Positions 23,599 to 32,310 of a DNA stretch of 36,767 bases are shown piece after piece. The notes under the pieces were generated by a model. That model was not told where the DNA came from. It saw only the letters and a program-made list of their open reading frames with translations, and made no database searches. Within the stretch, counting starts at the first letter, position 1; every line of letters begins with the position of its first letter. Source of the DNA: Zymogenus sp964542895 (lineage in GTDB: Bacteria > Desulfobacterota > Zymogenia > Zymogenales > Zymogenaceae); NCBI GenBank assembly GCA_964542895.1, contig CAZIWT010000017.1, positions 1-36,767 of the forward strand, written 5' to 3'. A program made the translations under genes and the position numbers.

Positions 23599-24692
23599 TG
23601 GATATGGCAATAGAGACGGCCGGGTTTTTTTCCACGGCCGGTTATTTCATAATAGTCCTGGGTATACTGGTCTTCGTCCACGAGCTGGGACACTTCCTGG
23701 CGGCGAAGTCGATGGGGGTCAGGATCTTGAAATTCTCCCTCGGCTTCGGGCCGAAGCTGATCGGGAAAAAGGTCGGGCACACCGATTACATGATTTCGAT
23801 GCTGCCGCTGGGCGGTTACGTCAAGATGCTGGGAGAGAACCCCTACGACGAGATCACGGACAAGGAGAAATCGGAGTCGTTTTTGGCACAGAACAACCTC
23901 AAGAAGAGCGTCATCGTAGTCTCCGGTCCCCTATTCAACTTTTTCTTCGCGGTCTTCGCCTACTGGGCGGTATTTATGATCGGGGTCTCCGTGCCGGTGG
24001 ACGTCCCCGTCGTGGGGAGCCTCTCCGATGGATTTCCCGCCGCCGAGGCGGGGCTTACGGCGGGCGACAGGATCGTCTCGATCAACGGCGAGGCGGTTAA
24101 GAGCTGGGAGGGAATGTCCGAGATGATCAGGGCCTCGGGCGGAAACGCCGTCGAGCTCAAGGTCCTGAGGGGTGACGAGGAGATGGTCTTTTCGGTCACC
24201 CCGAAGGTGGGCGAGGGGATAGGGGAGGACTTCACCCCGAAGGAGTACTACATGATAGGGATCTCGCCGACCTTCGAGCTCAAGAGATACGGCCCCATAA
24301 AGGCGATCGACCTGGGTCTCAAACAGACCGGGATGATCATTTTAGTCACGTTCAAGGTCATCGGGAAGATGTTTTCCGGGGACATCCCCTTAAACAACAT
24401 CGGGGGGCCGATATTGATCGCCCAGGTGGCCGGCGAGGCGGGAAAGGGGGGACTCGCCCACTTTCTCGGCTTTCTCGCGCTGATCAGCATAAACCTCGGT
24501 ATATTGAACCTGCTTCCGGTGCCGATCCTGGACGGAGGACATCTCCTCTTCTTTATTATCGAGTCGGTGATCAGAAGGCCGATAAGCCTCAAGGTAAAGG
24601 AGGTGGCGCTCCAGATAGGTCTCCTCCTCCTCGTCCTTCTTATGATAATGGCCTTCTACTTCGATATCGCCAGGATAATCTCGCCGGGTTAA
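23598..24692 (+). CDS. rseP: Site-2 intramembrane metalloprotease RseP
   Basis: Inner-membrane zinc protease of the S2P family that cleaves anti-sigma factors and signal-peptide remnants within the membrane. 364 residues. The first membrane segment carries HELGH (28-32) and the last catalytic motif NLLPVPILDGGH lies near residues 303-314. Only one PDZ domain (about 115-190, with GDRIVSINGEAVKSW) is recognisable, where E. coli RseP has two. There are four membrane segments. No RseA-like anti-sigma gene is in the window, so its substrate here is unknown. The order cdsA-dxr-rseP is common across bacteria. Confidence 0.95.
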   Translation: MDMAIETAGFFSTAGYFIIVLGILVFVHELGHFLAAKSMGVRILKFSLGFGPKLIGKKVGHTDYMISMLPLGGYVKMLGENPYDEITDKEKSESFLAQNNLKKSVIVVSGPLFNFFFAVFAYWAVFMIGVSVPVDVPVVGSLSDGFPAAEAGLTAGDRIVSINGEAVKSWEGMSEMIRASGGNAVELKVLRGDEEMVFSVTPKVGEGIGEDFTPKEYYMIGISPTFELKRYGPIKAIDLGLKQTGMIILVTFKVIGKMFSGDIPLNNIGGPILIAQVAGEAGKGGLAHFLGFLALISINLGILNLLPVPILDGGHLLFFIIESVIRRPISLKVKEVALQIGLLLLVLLMIMAFYFDIARIISPG

Positions 24693-24710
24693 ATTGCGGG
24701 TTAAATAGAT

Positions 24711-25481
24711 ATGATAGTCCTCGGTGTAGACACCGCGACCCCGAAGGCGAGCGTTGCGGTCTTGAAGGACGGCGATCTTGCGGGAAGGGCCTCCACGGAC
24801 GGGGTGAGGAACCACTCGGAGACCCTCCTCTTTGCGATAAATTCCGCCTTAAACGAGGCGGGGATTTCCCAAGACACCCTTGACGAAATAGGGCTTTTGG
24901 CCGTGGGGCTGGGCCCCGGCGCCTTTACGGCTTTGAGGGTAGGCGTCATCACAATGAAGGCGCTCTCCTATTCCCTCTCGTTACCCCTCGTGGGCGTCTC
25001 CACGCTCGACGTTATGGCCGCAAAGGTACGGCACGACGGCGTCGTCCTCCCCCTGATAGACGCCAGGAAGGGGGAGGTCTTCACGGCGCCCTTCAAAGTC
25101 GACGCCTCGGGCGACGTGAAGAGGCTGGGGGAATATCGATCCCTTAACCCGCGATCCCTCAACCCGCGATCCCTCAACCCGCGCTCTCTCAAGCCGGACA
25201 GGCTTTTCGACCTGATCGAGCTTCACGGGGGAGATTGTTTAATACTTGGGAGCGGCGTCCCAATAGCGGCGGAGAGGCTGGGTAAAAAAGTGAAGATCGC
25301 CGAAAGGGGGCTTTGGGAGGTGGACGCCTCGATCCTGTGCCGCCTCGCCCTAAAGAAATATGAGGAGGCCGGGGCGCCCGATCTCGAGGAGATAAGGCCC
25401 CTTTACGTCAGGAAGTCGGACGCCGAGATCAATCTCGAAAGGGGAAAGCTCGGCAAGCGCATCAAACAGGAGCGTCAATAA
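24711..25481 (+). CDS. tsaB: tRNA threonylcarbamoyladenosine complex protein TsaB
   Basis: Non-catalytic ASKHA-fold partner of TsaD and TsaE in making t6A at position 37 of ANN-decoding tRNAs. The 256-residue product begins MIVLGVDTATPKASVAV and has the family signature LGPGAFTALRVG near residues 67-79, plus DARKGEVF near 117-124. Residues 143-162 are a fourfold repeat of RSLNP (last copy RSLKP), encoded by a 15 bp tandem repeat; this is not a normal TsaB feature and probably forms a surface loop. It starts 18 bp after rseP and is likely the last gene of the cdsA operon. Confidence 0.93.
   Translation: MIVLGVDTATPKASVAVLKDGDLAGRASTDGVRNHSETLLFAINSALNEAGISQDTLDEIGLLAVGLGPGAFTALRVGVITMKALSYSLSLPLVGVSTLDVMAAKVRHDGVVLPLIDARKGEVFTAPFKVDASGDVKRLGEYRSLNPRSLNPRSLNPRSLKPDRLFDLIELHGGDCLILGSGVPIAAERLGKKVKIAERGLWEVDASILCRLALKKYEEAGAPDLEEIRPLYVRKSDAEINLERGKLGKRIKQERQ
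25137..25196 (+). repeat. Four 15-bp tandem repeats inside tsaB
   Basis: Units at 25137-25151, 25152-25166, 25167-25181 and 25182-25196 follow the pattern CGATCCCTCAACCCG. The middle two are identical; the first differs by one base and the last by several. The unit length is a multiple of three, so changes in copy number keep the frame. Confidence 0.95.
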
Positions 25482-25498
25482 ATTCGCCCAATTAAATA

Positions 25499-25527
25499 TT
25501 GACACTTTTTCATCTATCTAATAGAAT
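25499..25527 (+). promoter_or_regulatory. Sigma-70-type promoter for the YdcH-like gene
   Basis: TTGACA (25499-25504), 17 bp, TAGAAT (25522-25527), eleven of twelve consensus bases. It has the same -10 as the cdsA promoter. Predicted start near 25534, about 40 nt before the ATG at 25575. It may also supply ilvB if transcription passes the hairpin at 25813-25845. Confidence 0.8.
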
Positions 25528-25574
25528 TATTAGATTATCTCTAATTTATAATTAAGCTATCAGGGAAAGAAAGG

Positions 25575-25799
25575 ATGAAGCAAAAAGAAGATGAACTGAA
25601 AAAGAGATTGATGATCGAGGATGAAGAGTTCAGAAGGCTCTCCGAAGAGCATGAGGAGTTTGAAAGGCGGCTCGATCAATTCAACAGCAAGTCTTTCCTT
25701 ACGCCGACAGAAGAGATGGAGAGAAAGAAGATCCAGAAGCTGAAGCTCGCGGGTAAGGACAGGATGGAGATGATCCTTTCGAGCCACAGGAAAAAATAG
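25575..25799 (+). CDS. Small YdcH/DUF465-like protein
   Basis: A 74-residue, highly charged helical protein. It matches the YdcH/DUF465 pattern: an amphipathic helix with FRRLSEEHEEFERRLDQF, a short turn at SFLTPTEEME, then a basic second helix RKKIQKLKLAGKDRMEMIL. The predicted form is a helical hairpin. No function is established for the family. The ATG has an AAAGG site, and the gene has its own strong promoter and no overlapping partner. Position upstream of ilvB may be incidental. Confidence 0.8.
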   Translation: MKQKEDELKKRLMIEDEEFRRLSEEHEEFERRLDQFNSKSFLTPTEEMERKKIQKLKLAGKDRMEMILSSHRKK

Positions 25800-25812
25800 G
25801 CCGGAGGATTTA

Positions 25813-25845
25813 AGGGGCCCTTTCTTCAATACTTTAAGGGCTCCT
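25813..25845 (+). promoter_or_regulatory. Hairpin between the YdcH-like gene and ilvB
   Basis: AGGGGCCCTT (25813-25822) pairs with AAGGGCTCCT (25836-25845), ten pairs with one G-U, over a 13-nt loop. No U-tract follows. It could end the ydcH transcript with Rho or protect its 3' end, or be part of an ilvB leader. No leader peptide rich in Ile/Val/Leu codons was found, so classical ribosome-mediated attenuation is not supported. Confidence 0.5.
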
Positions 25846-25938
25846 CAGAGGATTATTCGGGCATTTCAGAGTTAAGTAGATAGAAAGACAATATTTCAGG
25901 CACACCCACTGGTTTAGTTTAAAAACTGAAAGCTTATT

Positions 25939-27630
25939 ATGGCATTAACCGGAACAGAGATATTTTTCAAGACCCTTTTGGACGAGGGCGTGGAGACGAT
26001 CTTCGGGTATCCCGGAGGCGCGGTGCTGAACCTCTACCACAGGATGCCCGATTTCGACATCCGCCACGTCCTCGTCAGGCACGAGCAGGCGGCCGTCCAC
26101 GCCGCGGACGGCTACGCCAGGGCGTCCGGAAGGGTCGGTGTGGTCGTCGTTACATCCGGTCCCGGCGCCACCAACACGGTGACCGGCATAGCCACGGCCC
26201 ACATGGACTCGATCCCCATAGTCGTCTTTACGGGCCAGGTTCCCTCGATGTTGATAGGAAACGACGCCTTTCAGGAGGCGGACATCGTAGGTATCACGAG
26301 GCCCTGCACGAAGCACAACTACCTCGTCAAGAGGGCGACGGACCTAGAGAGCGTAATCAGGGAGGCGTTTCACATCGCCAAGACCGGAAGGCCGGGGCCC
26401 GTTCTGGTCGATCTCCCCAGAGACGTGATGACCGGCGAGACCGATTATCACGGAAAGGGGGACCTCAACCTGAAGGGTTACGCGATAAAAGGAGCTGCGG
26501 ACAAGAAGAGTGTCGAGGAGGCCTACAATGCTATCCTCTCGGCGAAGAGACCCCTCTTCTATATCGGGGGCGGCGTAATTAGCTCTTCCGCCGCAAAGGA
26601 GCTTGTGGAGCTGGCCGAGATGCTGACCATTCCCGTCACCTCCTCCCTCATGGGACTGGGTGGATTTCCGGGGACCCATCCCCTCTTTCTGGGGATGCTC
26701 GGGATGCACGGGACGTACAGGGCGAATATGGCGGTGACTAACTCCGACCTGTTGATCGCGGTCGGCTCCCGCTTCGACGATCGCGTAACAGGAAAGGTGG
26801 ACGAGTTCGCCCCGAAGGCGAAGATCGTTCATATTGACATCGATCCCACGTCGATCAGCAAAAACATAATCGTCGATATCCCGATCGTGAGTGACGTCAA
26901 GGACGCCCTCAAAAAGCTCCTTAAGATCGCCTCCAAGGGAAAGAGAATAATGAAGGCGGACAGGAAGGAGTGGCTCTCCAAGATCGCAAAGTGGAAGGAC
27001 ACCCATCATTTAAACTATGAACAGAAGATGGACAACGGCGTCATCAAACCCCAGTTCGTCGTGGAGTCGATATACAAGGTGACGAAGGGGGAGGCGATCA
27101 TCGCCACCGAGGTGGGACAGAACCAGATGTGGGCCGCCCAGTTCTACAACTTCGACAGGCCGAGAACGCTCCTTACCTCAGGGGGTCTGGGGACGATGGG
27201 CTACGGATTTCCCGCCGCTATAGGCGCCCAGGTGGCTTTCCCCGAAAAGCTCGTCTTCGACATCGCCGGCGACGGAAGCATCCAGATGAACATCCAGGAG
27301 ATAGCGACCGCCGTCCAGCATAACCTGCCCGTCAAGGTGGCGATCATCAACAACGGCTTTCTGGGGATGGTAAGGCAGTGGCAGGAGCTCTTCTTCGAGG
27401 AGCGCTACTCCCACACGACGATGGACTTCGCCCCGGATTTCGTGAAGCTCGCCGAGGCCTACGGTGCGGTGGGGATAAAGGTGGAAGACCCGAAAGCGGT
27501 GGAGAATGCTGTCGAGGAGGCGATCTCGATCAAGAGGCCGGTGATAATCGACTTTCGCGTGGACAAGGAGGAGAACGTCTACCCGATGGTCCCGGTCGGC
27601 TCGTCCATCGATAAGATGCTCTTGGTTTAG
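25939..27630 (+). CDS. ilvB: Acetolactate synthase large (catalytic) subunit
   Basis: ThDP- and FAD-dependent enzyme that makes acetolactate or acetohydroxybutyrate, the first common step to valine, leucine and isoleucine. 563 residues. The catalytic glutamate E49 lies in RHEQAAVHAADGYARASG. The ThDP/Mg motif GDGSIQMNIQEIATA begins near residue 445, with NNGFLGMVRQWQELFF following. FDDRVTGK in the FAD domain is also present. The ATG at 25939 has only a weak ribosome-binding site. The regulatory subunit gene ilvN, normally next, is absent: only 270 bp separate ilvB from ilvC. The enzyme would need an IlvN from elsewhere to be fully active and valine-sensitive. Confidence 0.97.
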   Translation: MALTGTEIFFKTLLDEGVETIFGYPGGAVLNLYHRMPDFDIRHVLVRHEQAAVHAADGYARASGRVGVVVVTSGPGATNTVTGIATAHMDSIPIVVFTGQVPSMLIGNDAFQEADIVGITRPCTKHNYLVKRATDLESVIREAFHIAKTGRPGPVLVDLPRDVMTGETDYHGKGDLNLKGYAIKGAADKKSVEEAYNAILSAKRPLFYIGGGVISSSAAKELVELAEMLTIPVTSSLMGLGGFPGTHPLFLGMLGMHGTYRANMAVTNSDLLIAVGSRFDDRVTGKVDEFAPKAKIVHIDIDPTSISKNIIVDIPIVSDVKDALKKLLKIASKGKRIMKADRKEWLSKIAKWKDTHHLNYEQKMDNGVIKPQFVVESIYKVTKGEAIIATEVGQNQMWAAQFYNFDRPRTLLTSGGLGTMGYGFPAAIGAQVAFPEKLVFDIAGDGSIQMNIQEIATAVQHNLPVKVAIINNGFLGMVRQWQELFFEERYSHTTMDFAPDFVKLAEAYGAVGIKVEDPKAVENAVEEAISIKRPVIIDFRVDKEENVYPMVPVGSSIDKMLLV

Positions 27631-27835
27631 GGGGCTAGGGTCGTTTTTGTTGCGGCCGTGACGTGTGACAAAAAAAAGCTTTTAATCTTGACATGACTTC
27701 AAATATAAGACGTCTTCACTGTCAGGGGGGATCGATAAGTTATCGACTTAAGGATATCTTTTGAAAAAGTTTTCAGCGTCGGCATCGGTGGAACCTTGAG
27801 TTGAGCCATAATATCAAACCGTTTTTTTGATCGAT

Positions 27836-27863
27836 TTGTTAAGCTCTAAAGAAGAAATATTAT
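27836..27863 (+). promoter_or_regulatory. Possible ilvC promoter
   Basis: TTGTTA (27836-27841), 16 bp, TATTAT (27858-27863), about 40 bp before the ilvC start. The match is moderate. The gap 27631-27902 also contains an isolated TTGACA near 27688 with no well-spaced -10. I see no remnant of ilvN in it on either strand. Confidence 0.4.
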
Positions 27864-27902
27864 AAAGAGACTCTTTTCATTTTTTGATATTTGGGGGAGA
27901 TT

Positions 27903-28919
27903 GTGGAAGTATTTTACGACAAGGACGCGGATATAAAAAAGGTGACCGGAAAAAAGGTCGCCATAATCGGCTTCGGCTCCCAGGGCCACGCCCACGCCAA
28001 CAACCTGAAGGATTCCGGCGTCGACGTGAGGGTGGGCCTTCGCGAATCGAGCCCCTCGAGGAAGAAGGCGGAGGATGCGGGGCTCAAGGTCATGTCGCCC
28101 TCCGACGCCGCATCCTGGGCGGATATAGTGATGATCCTCGCCCCGGACGAAACCCAGGCCGACCTCTACAAGGAGGTGATAGCCGGCTCCATCTCGGGGG
28201 GGGGATACCTCGCCTTCGCCCACGGCTTCAATATCCACTACGGGCAGATCGTGCCGGATAAGGATATCAACGTCTTCATGGTGGCGCCGAAGGCCCCCGG
28301 ACACATGGTCCGCTACGAGTACACCCAGGGGCGGGGGGTCCCGATGCTGATAGCCGTCGGGCAGGACCCCACCGGCGACACCAAGGATGTGGCGCTGGCC
28401 TACGGGTCGGCCATCGGCGGCGGCAAGGCCGGGATGATCGAGACGACATTTCGCGAGGAGACCGAGACCGACCTCTTCGGCGAACAGGTCGTCCTCTGCG
28501 GCGGCGTAACCGAGCTCATCAAGGCCGGCTTCGAGATATTGGTCGACGAGGGATACTCCCCGGAGATGGCCTACTTCGAGTGCCTCCACGAGCTGAAGCT
28601 GATAGTCGACCTGATATACGAGGGGGGTATCTCCAACATGAGGTACTCGGTGAGCAATACCGCCCAGTACGGCGACCTCACCCGCGGACCGAGGATCATA
28701 ACCGAGGAGACAAGGCAGGAGATGAGGTGCATCCTAAGCGAAATAAGGGACGGTAGCTTCGCCAAGGAGTGGATACTGGAAAACAAGGTGAACCGCCCGG
28801 TCTTCAACGCCCTCACCAAGAAGGACGAGGCCCACCAGATAGAAGAGGTGGGAAGAAAGCTTCGGGGGATGATGAGCTGGCTCGACAAGGATAAAAAGGT
28901 AGACAAGGATAAAAACTGA
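27903..28919 (+). CDS. ilvC: Ketol-acid reductoisomerase, class I
   Basis: NADPH- and Mg-dependent isomeroreduction of acetolactate to dihydroxyisovalerate. The start is GTG at 27903 behind GGGGGAG, giving MEVFYDKDADIKKVTGKKVA, the standard beginning; a TTG at 27891 would overlap the ribosome-binding site. 338 residues, the short class I form. The Rossmann loop is IIGFGSQGHAHANNL near residues 22-36, followed by APKAPGHMVR near 129-138 and DLFGEQVVLCGG near 190-201, where D and E are metal ligands. The gene is followed after 1 bp by psd. Confidence 0.97.
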   Translation: MEVFYDKDADIKKVTGKKVAIIGFGSQGHAHANNLKDSGVDVRVGLRESSPSRKKAEDAGLKVMSPSDAASWADIVMILAPDETQADLYKEVIAGSISGGGYLAFAHGFNIHYGQIVPDKDINVFMVAPKAPGHMVRYEYTQGRGVPMLIAVGQDPTGDTKDVALAYGSAIGGGKAGMIETTFREETETDLFGEQVVLCGGVTELIKAGFEILVDEGYSPEMAYFECLHELKLIVDLIYEGGISNMRYSVSNTAQYGDLTRGPRIITEETRQEMRCILSEIRDGSFAKEWILENKVNRPVFNALTKKDEAHQIEEVGRKLRGMMSWLDKDKKVDKDKN

Positions 28920-28920
28920 G

Positions 28921-29586
28921 ATGAAAAATCAGAACACGCTATTTGTTGTAGAGGGCTTTCCCTTTATTTTCGCGGCGCTTATTTTGACCGTCGTGGTTGC
29001 TGTTTCGCTCTATATCTATGCCCCGAAGGCGATGCCGTATGTAACCATCCCCTTAATTATCTTGACCCTGTTTGTGATCGCCTTCTTCAGAAACCCGGAC
29101 AGGACGATACCTGGTGACCCGAAGGCGGTAGTCTCACCCGCCGACGGAAAGATCATCGAGATAGTTAGGGTTCAAGAAAAGAGCTTCCTAAATGCCGAGG
29201 CAATCAAGATAAGCGTCTTCATGTCGGTGTTTAACGTTCACGTCAACCGCGTCCCCATGGCAGGAAAGATTATCAAGGCAAAATACTTTCCAGGGAAATT
29301 TTTTGTCGCCAGCCTCGACAAGGCGTCCTCCGAAAACGAGAGGAACGCCCTGGTAATCGAAAACAAGGGGGGCGTGAAAATCCTCGTGGTTCAGATCGCG
29401 GGTATCGTCGCCAGGAGGATCGTCTGCTACGCAGTGGAGGGGGACACCATCGAAAAAGGGATTCGTTTTGGACTGATAAGGTTCGGCTCCCGCCTCGACC
29501 TCTATCTCCCCGTTGATTCAGAAATAAAGGTGTCACTGGGAGACAAGGTCAAGGGCGGCGAGACCGTTATGGGGGTATTGCCATGA
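28921..29586 (+). CDS. psd: Phosphatidylserine decarboxylase, short form
   Basis: Converts phosphatidylserine to phosphatidylethanolamine using a pyruvoyl cofactor formed by self-cleavage. 221 residues, the short soluble-type length found in many Deltaproteobacteria, with two hydrophobic N-terminal segments (about 10-58). The cleavage site is G189-S190 in RFGSRLDLYLP. VSPADGKI near residue 72 and FMSVFNVHVNRVP near 100 are further family motifs. It overlaps pssA by four bases (ATGA), so the two consecutive steps are made together. Embedding of psd-pssA between ilvC and leuA is a recurrent arrangement in this lineage and not itself a sign of transfer. Confidence 0.96.
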   Translation: MKNQNTLFVVEGFPFIFAALILTVVVAVSLYIYAPKAMPYVTIPLIILTLFVIAFFRNPDRTIPGDPKAVVSPADGKIIEIVRVQEKSFLNAEAIKISVFMSVFNVHVNRVPMAGKIIKAKYFPGKFFVASLDKASSENERNALVIENKGGVKILVVQIAGIVARRIVCYAVEGDTIEKGIRFGLIRFGSRLDLYLPVDSEIKVSLGDKVKGGETVMGVLP

Positions 29587-30392
29587 AGGAGAAAAGGGTA
29601 AAAATAAGGAGAAAAAAAGGAGGGGTAAGAAGAATCAAGAGGGATGACCTGAAGAAGGGTATATATATCCTTCCAAACCTGATCACCACGATGGCCCTTT
29701 TTGCCGGCTTCTTCTCCATCATCTCTTCCATCAACGAGAGATACGAGCACGCCGTATGGGCTTTGATCTTTGCGGCCGTCTTTGACGGGCTCGACGGAAA
29801 GGTCGCCCGCTTCACCAAGACGGAGAGCGAGTTCGGCGTCCAGTACGACTCCCTCTCGGACCTCGTCTCTTTCGGGGTCGCGCCGGCGATCCTTGTCTAC
29901 CAGTGGGCTCTCACCCCCTACGCCCGCCTCGGGTGGCTCGGCGCCGCCCTGTATGTCGTTTGCGCCGCCCTAAGGCTCGCAAGGTTCAACATCCAGATAA
30001 CCACGGTCGAAAAGAGCGTCTTCAACGGGCTCCCGTCTCCACCCTCTGCGCTGATGTTGGCCACCACGGTCCTCTTCTTTAACGAGATGGAAATACCTCT
30101 TGAAACCTATCGACCGTATATCCTTGGTCTCGTCTACTTCCTGGCGTTTCTCATGATATCCAACGTGAAGTACTCGAGCTTCAAGGAGCTGGAGGTCGCG
30201 AGGAGAAGGCCGATCAACATCCTTCTCCTCTTAATCCTTATTTTGATTCTTATCGCCATAAAGCCGGAGATAATGCTCTTTGCCATTGTCGCCTTCTTTG
30301 TCCTGTCGGGAATAGTAAATCTCCTCTTCAAATCGTTGACAAGAAAAAGGGGGGAGCAGGTAAGCGAGGTTCAGGTAAAAGAGGAACGGTAG
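29583..30392 (+). CDS. pssA: CDP-diacylglycerol-serine O-phosphatidyltransferase
   Basis: Makes phosphatidylserine from CDP-diacylglycerol (product of CdsA) and serine; Psd then decarboxylates it. 269 residues, membrane protein with about seven hydrophobic segments and a strongly basic N-terminus. The CDP-alcohol phosphotransferase motif is complete: D71, G72, A75, R76, G85, D89 and D93 within DGKVARFTKTESEFG and YDSLSD. This is the membrane-embedded subclass II form, not the enterobacterial PLD-type enzyme. It starts inside the end of psd. Confidence 0.96.
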   Translation: MKEKRVKIRRKKGGVRRIKRDDLKKGIYILPNLITTMALFAGFFSIISSINERYEHAVWALIFAAVFDGLDGKVARFTKTESEFGVQYDSLSDLVSFGVAPAILVYQWALTPYARLGWLGAALYVVCAALRLARFNIQITTVEKSVFNGLPSPPSALMLATTVLFFNEMEIPLETYRPYILGLVYFLAFLMISNVKYSSFKELEVARRRPINILLLLILILILIAIKPEIMLFAIVAFFVLSGIVNLLFKSLTRKRGEQVSEVQVKEER

Positions 30393-30515
30393 AGGCAAGG
30401 GAAGGAATTCGGCAGAGATTAATTCCAGATCGAATTATTTTCCGTTTCGAGGTGCTTTTAAGGGCAACGGTGGGAACGATTTTTAGCTCCACGTAACACT
30501 TCAAGAATTACAATC

Positions 30516-30545
30516 CTTACAGCGGATTTTCGGCCCCACTATATT
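30516..30545 (+). promoter_or_regulatory. Possible leuA promoter
   Basis: CTTACA (30516-30521), 18 bp, TATATT (30540-30545): nine of twelve consensus bases. The 215 bp gap after pssA otherwise holds a TGCCG/CGGCA stem (30567-30571 with 30589-30593) enclosing GGCC repeats just before the leuA ribosome-binding site; it could affect translation. Confidence 0.35.
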
Positions 30546-30607
30546 GTTCTGTTTAAAAAGGCAAGATGCCGGCCAGCGGCCCTCTAAACGGCAGAAGGAA
30601 GATATAT

Positions 30608-32146
30608 ATGAGTGATAAGGTTTTAATATTTGACACGACGCTGAGAGACGGCGAACAGTCCCCCGGGGCGAGCATGAACGTCAGGGAGAAGGTCACTGTC
30701 GCCATGCAGCTGGAGAGGCTCGGCGTGGACATCATCGAGGCGGGATTTCCCGTGGCGAGCCCCGGCGATTTCGAGGCCGTAAGGGAGATCTCCAAGGCCG
30801 TAAAAAAGCCGACGGTGGTCGCCCTGGCGCGGGCCAAGATAAAAGATATAGACGTCGCGTTCGACGCCATAAAGGACGCCAGAACGCCGATGCTTCACAC
30901 GTTTGTCTCCACCTCCGATATACATCTGAAGTACCAGCTCAAAAAGACGAGGGACGAGGTGATAAAGATAGCCAAGGCCTGCGTCAAGAGGGCGAAGTCG
31001 CTGACGGAGCTGGTGGAGTTTTCCGCCATGGACGCCACGAGGAGCGATCTTCCATACCTCGCCGAGGTCGTGAGGACGGCCATCGAGGCGGGCGCCACGA
31101 CCGTAAACATCCCGGACACGGTCGGTTACACCGTCCCGGACGAGTACGCAACGATAATCAAATACCTGGTGGAAAACGTCCCCGGAATAGAGAAGACGGT
31201 CGTCTCCGTTCACTGCCATAACGACCTCGGCCTCGCGGTGGCCAACTCCGTTGCCGCCGTTAAAAGCGGGGCCAGGCAGGTCGAGTGCACGATAAACGGG
31301 ATCGGCGAGAGGGCGGGAAACACCTCCCTGGAGGAGTTCGTCATGTCGCTCAAGGTCAGGAAGGACCGCTTCGGTCTCGACACCAACATCAAGACCGAGC
31401 TTATTTTTCCCACGAGCAGGATGGTCAGCGCCATAACGGGAATCACCGTCCAGCCGAACAAGGCGATCGTGGGGGCGAACGCCTTCTCCCACGAGTCCGG
31501 GATACACCAGGACGGATTGTTGAAAGAGAAGCTGACCTACGAGATAATGACGCCCCAGAGCATCGGCTACTCCCACACGAGACTCGTCCTGGGCAAACAC
31601 TCCGGGAGACACGCCTTCAAGGAGAGGATAGGAAAGCTCGGCTATGAGCTCGACGACAAGCAGATGGAAAAGGCGTTCAAGAGCTTTAAAAAGCTCGCGG
31701 ACAAGAAGAAGGACGTCTTCGACGAGGACATCGAGGCGATCGTGGCCGAGGATATCCTGCGGATCCCGGAGCGTTATCAGCTCCAGTTCCTGGCGATAAG
31801 CTCCGGAACCGATACCATCCCCACCGCCACGGTGACGCTTTCCATCGACGGCAACATCAAGAGGGACGCCGATTTCGGCGACGGCCCCGTGGACGCCGTC
31901 TACAAAACCATAAAGAAGATGGTGGGCGCGAAGTGCAAACTTTTAAGCTACGAGGTCAAGGCGATAACCGGCGGCACCGACGCCTTAGGCGAGGTGACGG
32001 TGAGACTCCAGGACGGGGAGTTCCGCTCCGGAGGGGCGGGGGCACACACCGACATCATCGTCGCCTCGGCGATGGCGTTTATAAACGCCCTGAACAAGCT
32101 GGAGGGGAGGAAGAAGAAAGAGGTCAGCGAGGCCCAGACTATTTAG
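30608..32146 (+). CDS. leuA: 2-isopropylmalate synthase
   Basis: Condenses 2-ketoisovalerate with acetyl-CoA, the first committed step of leucine synthesis. The ATG at 30608 follows AAGGAAG and gives MSDKVLIFDTTLRDGEQSPG; an in-frame ATG at 30566 would add 14 unlikely residues. 512 residues. The catalytic TIM-barrel has DTTLRDGEQSPG at the N-terminus, SVHCHNDLGLAVANS (metal HxH) near residue 200 and GERAGNTSLEEF near 235. A C-terminal regulatory domain (about 390-500) with DAVYKTIKK and GEVTVRLQ suggests leucine feedback inhibition. Citramalate or homocitrate synthase is less likely given length and neighbours. Confidence 0.96.
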   Translation: MSDKVLIFDTTLRDGEQSPGASMNVREKVTVAMQLERLGVDIIEAGFPVASPGDFEAVREISKAVKKPTVVALARAKIKDIDVAFDAIKDARTPMLHTFVSTSDIHLKYQLKKTRDEVIKIAKACVKRAKSLTELVEFSAMDATRSDLPYLAEVVRTAIEAGATTVNIPDTVGYTVPDEYATIIKYLVENVPGIEKTVVSVHCHNDLGLAVANSVAAVKSGARQVECTINGIGERAGNTSLEEFVMSLKVRKDRFGLDTNIKTELIFPTSRMVSAITGITVQPNKAIVGANAFSHESGIHQDGLLKEKLTYEIMTPQSIGYSHTRLVLGKHSGRHAFKERIGKLGYELDDKQMEKAFKSFKKLADKKKDVFDEDIEAIVAEDILRIPERYQLQFLAISSGTDTIPTATVTLSIDGNIKRDADFGDGPVDAVYKTIKKMVGAKCKLLSYEVKAITGGTDALGEVTVRLQDGEFRSGGAGAHTDIIVASAMAFINALNKLEGRKKKEVSEAQTI

Positions 32147-32310
32147 AATCCGGTCTATTCGATCGTTTGTTTTCAACGAAGATGGGAAAAAATTACCTTT
32201 GTATAATCCCCGTTTAAAACGATAGACAGCCCAGATAAAATACTTTTGAGACTTAAAAATCTTTCTCAATTGAGCAACCAACTCAAGCGGAATGTGGAGA
32301 AGATAAGTAA

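Noticed and set aside
25800..25938. T-box or leader-peptide attenuator before ilvB
   Set aside because: No T-box sequence and no short frame rich in Ile, Val or Leu codons could be found.
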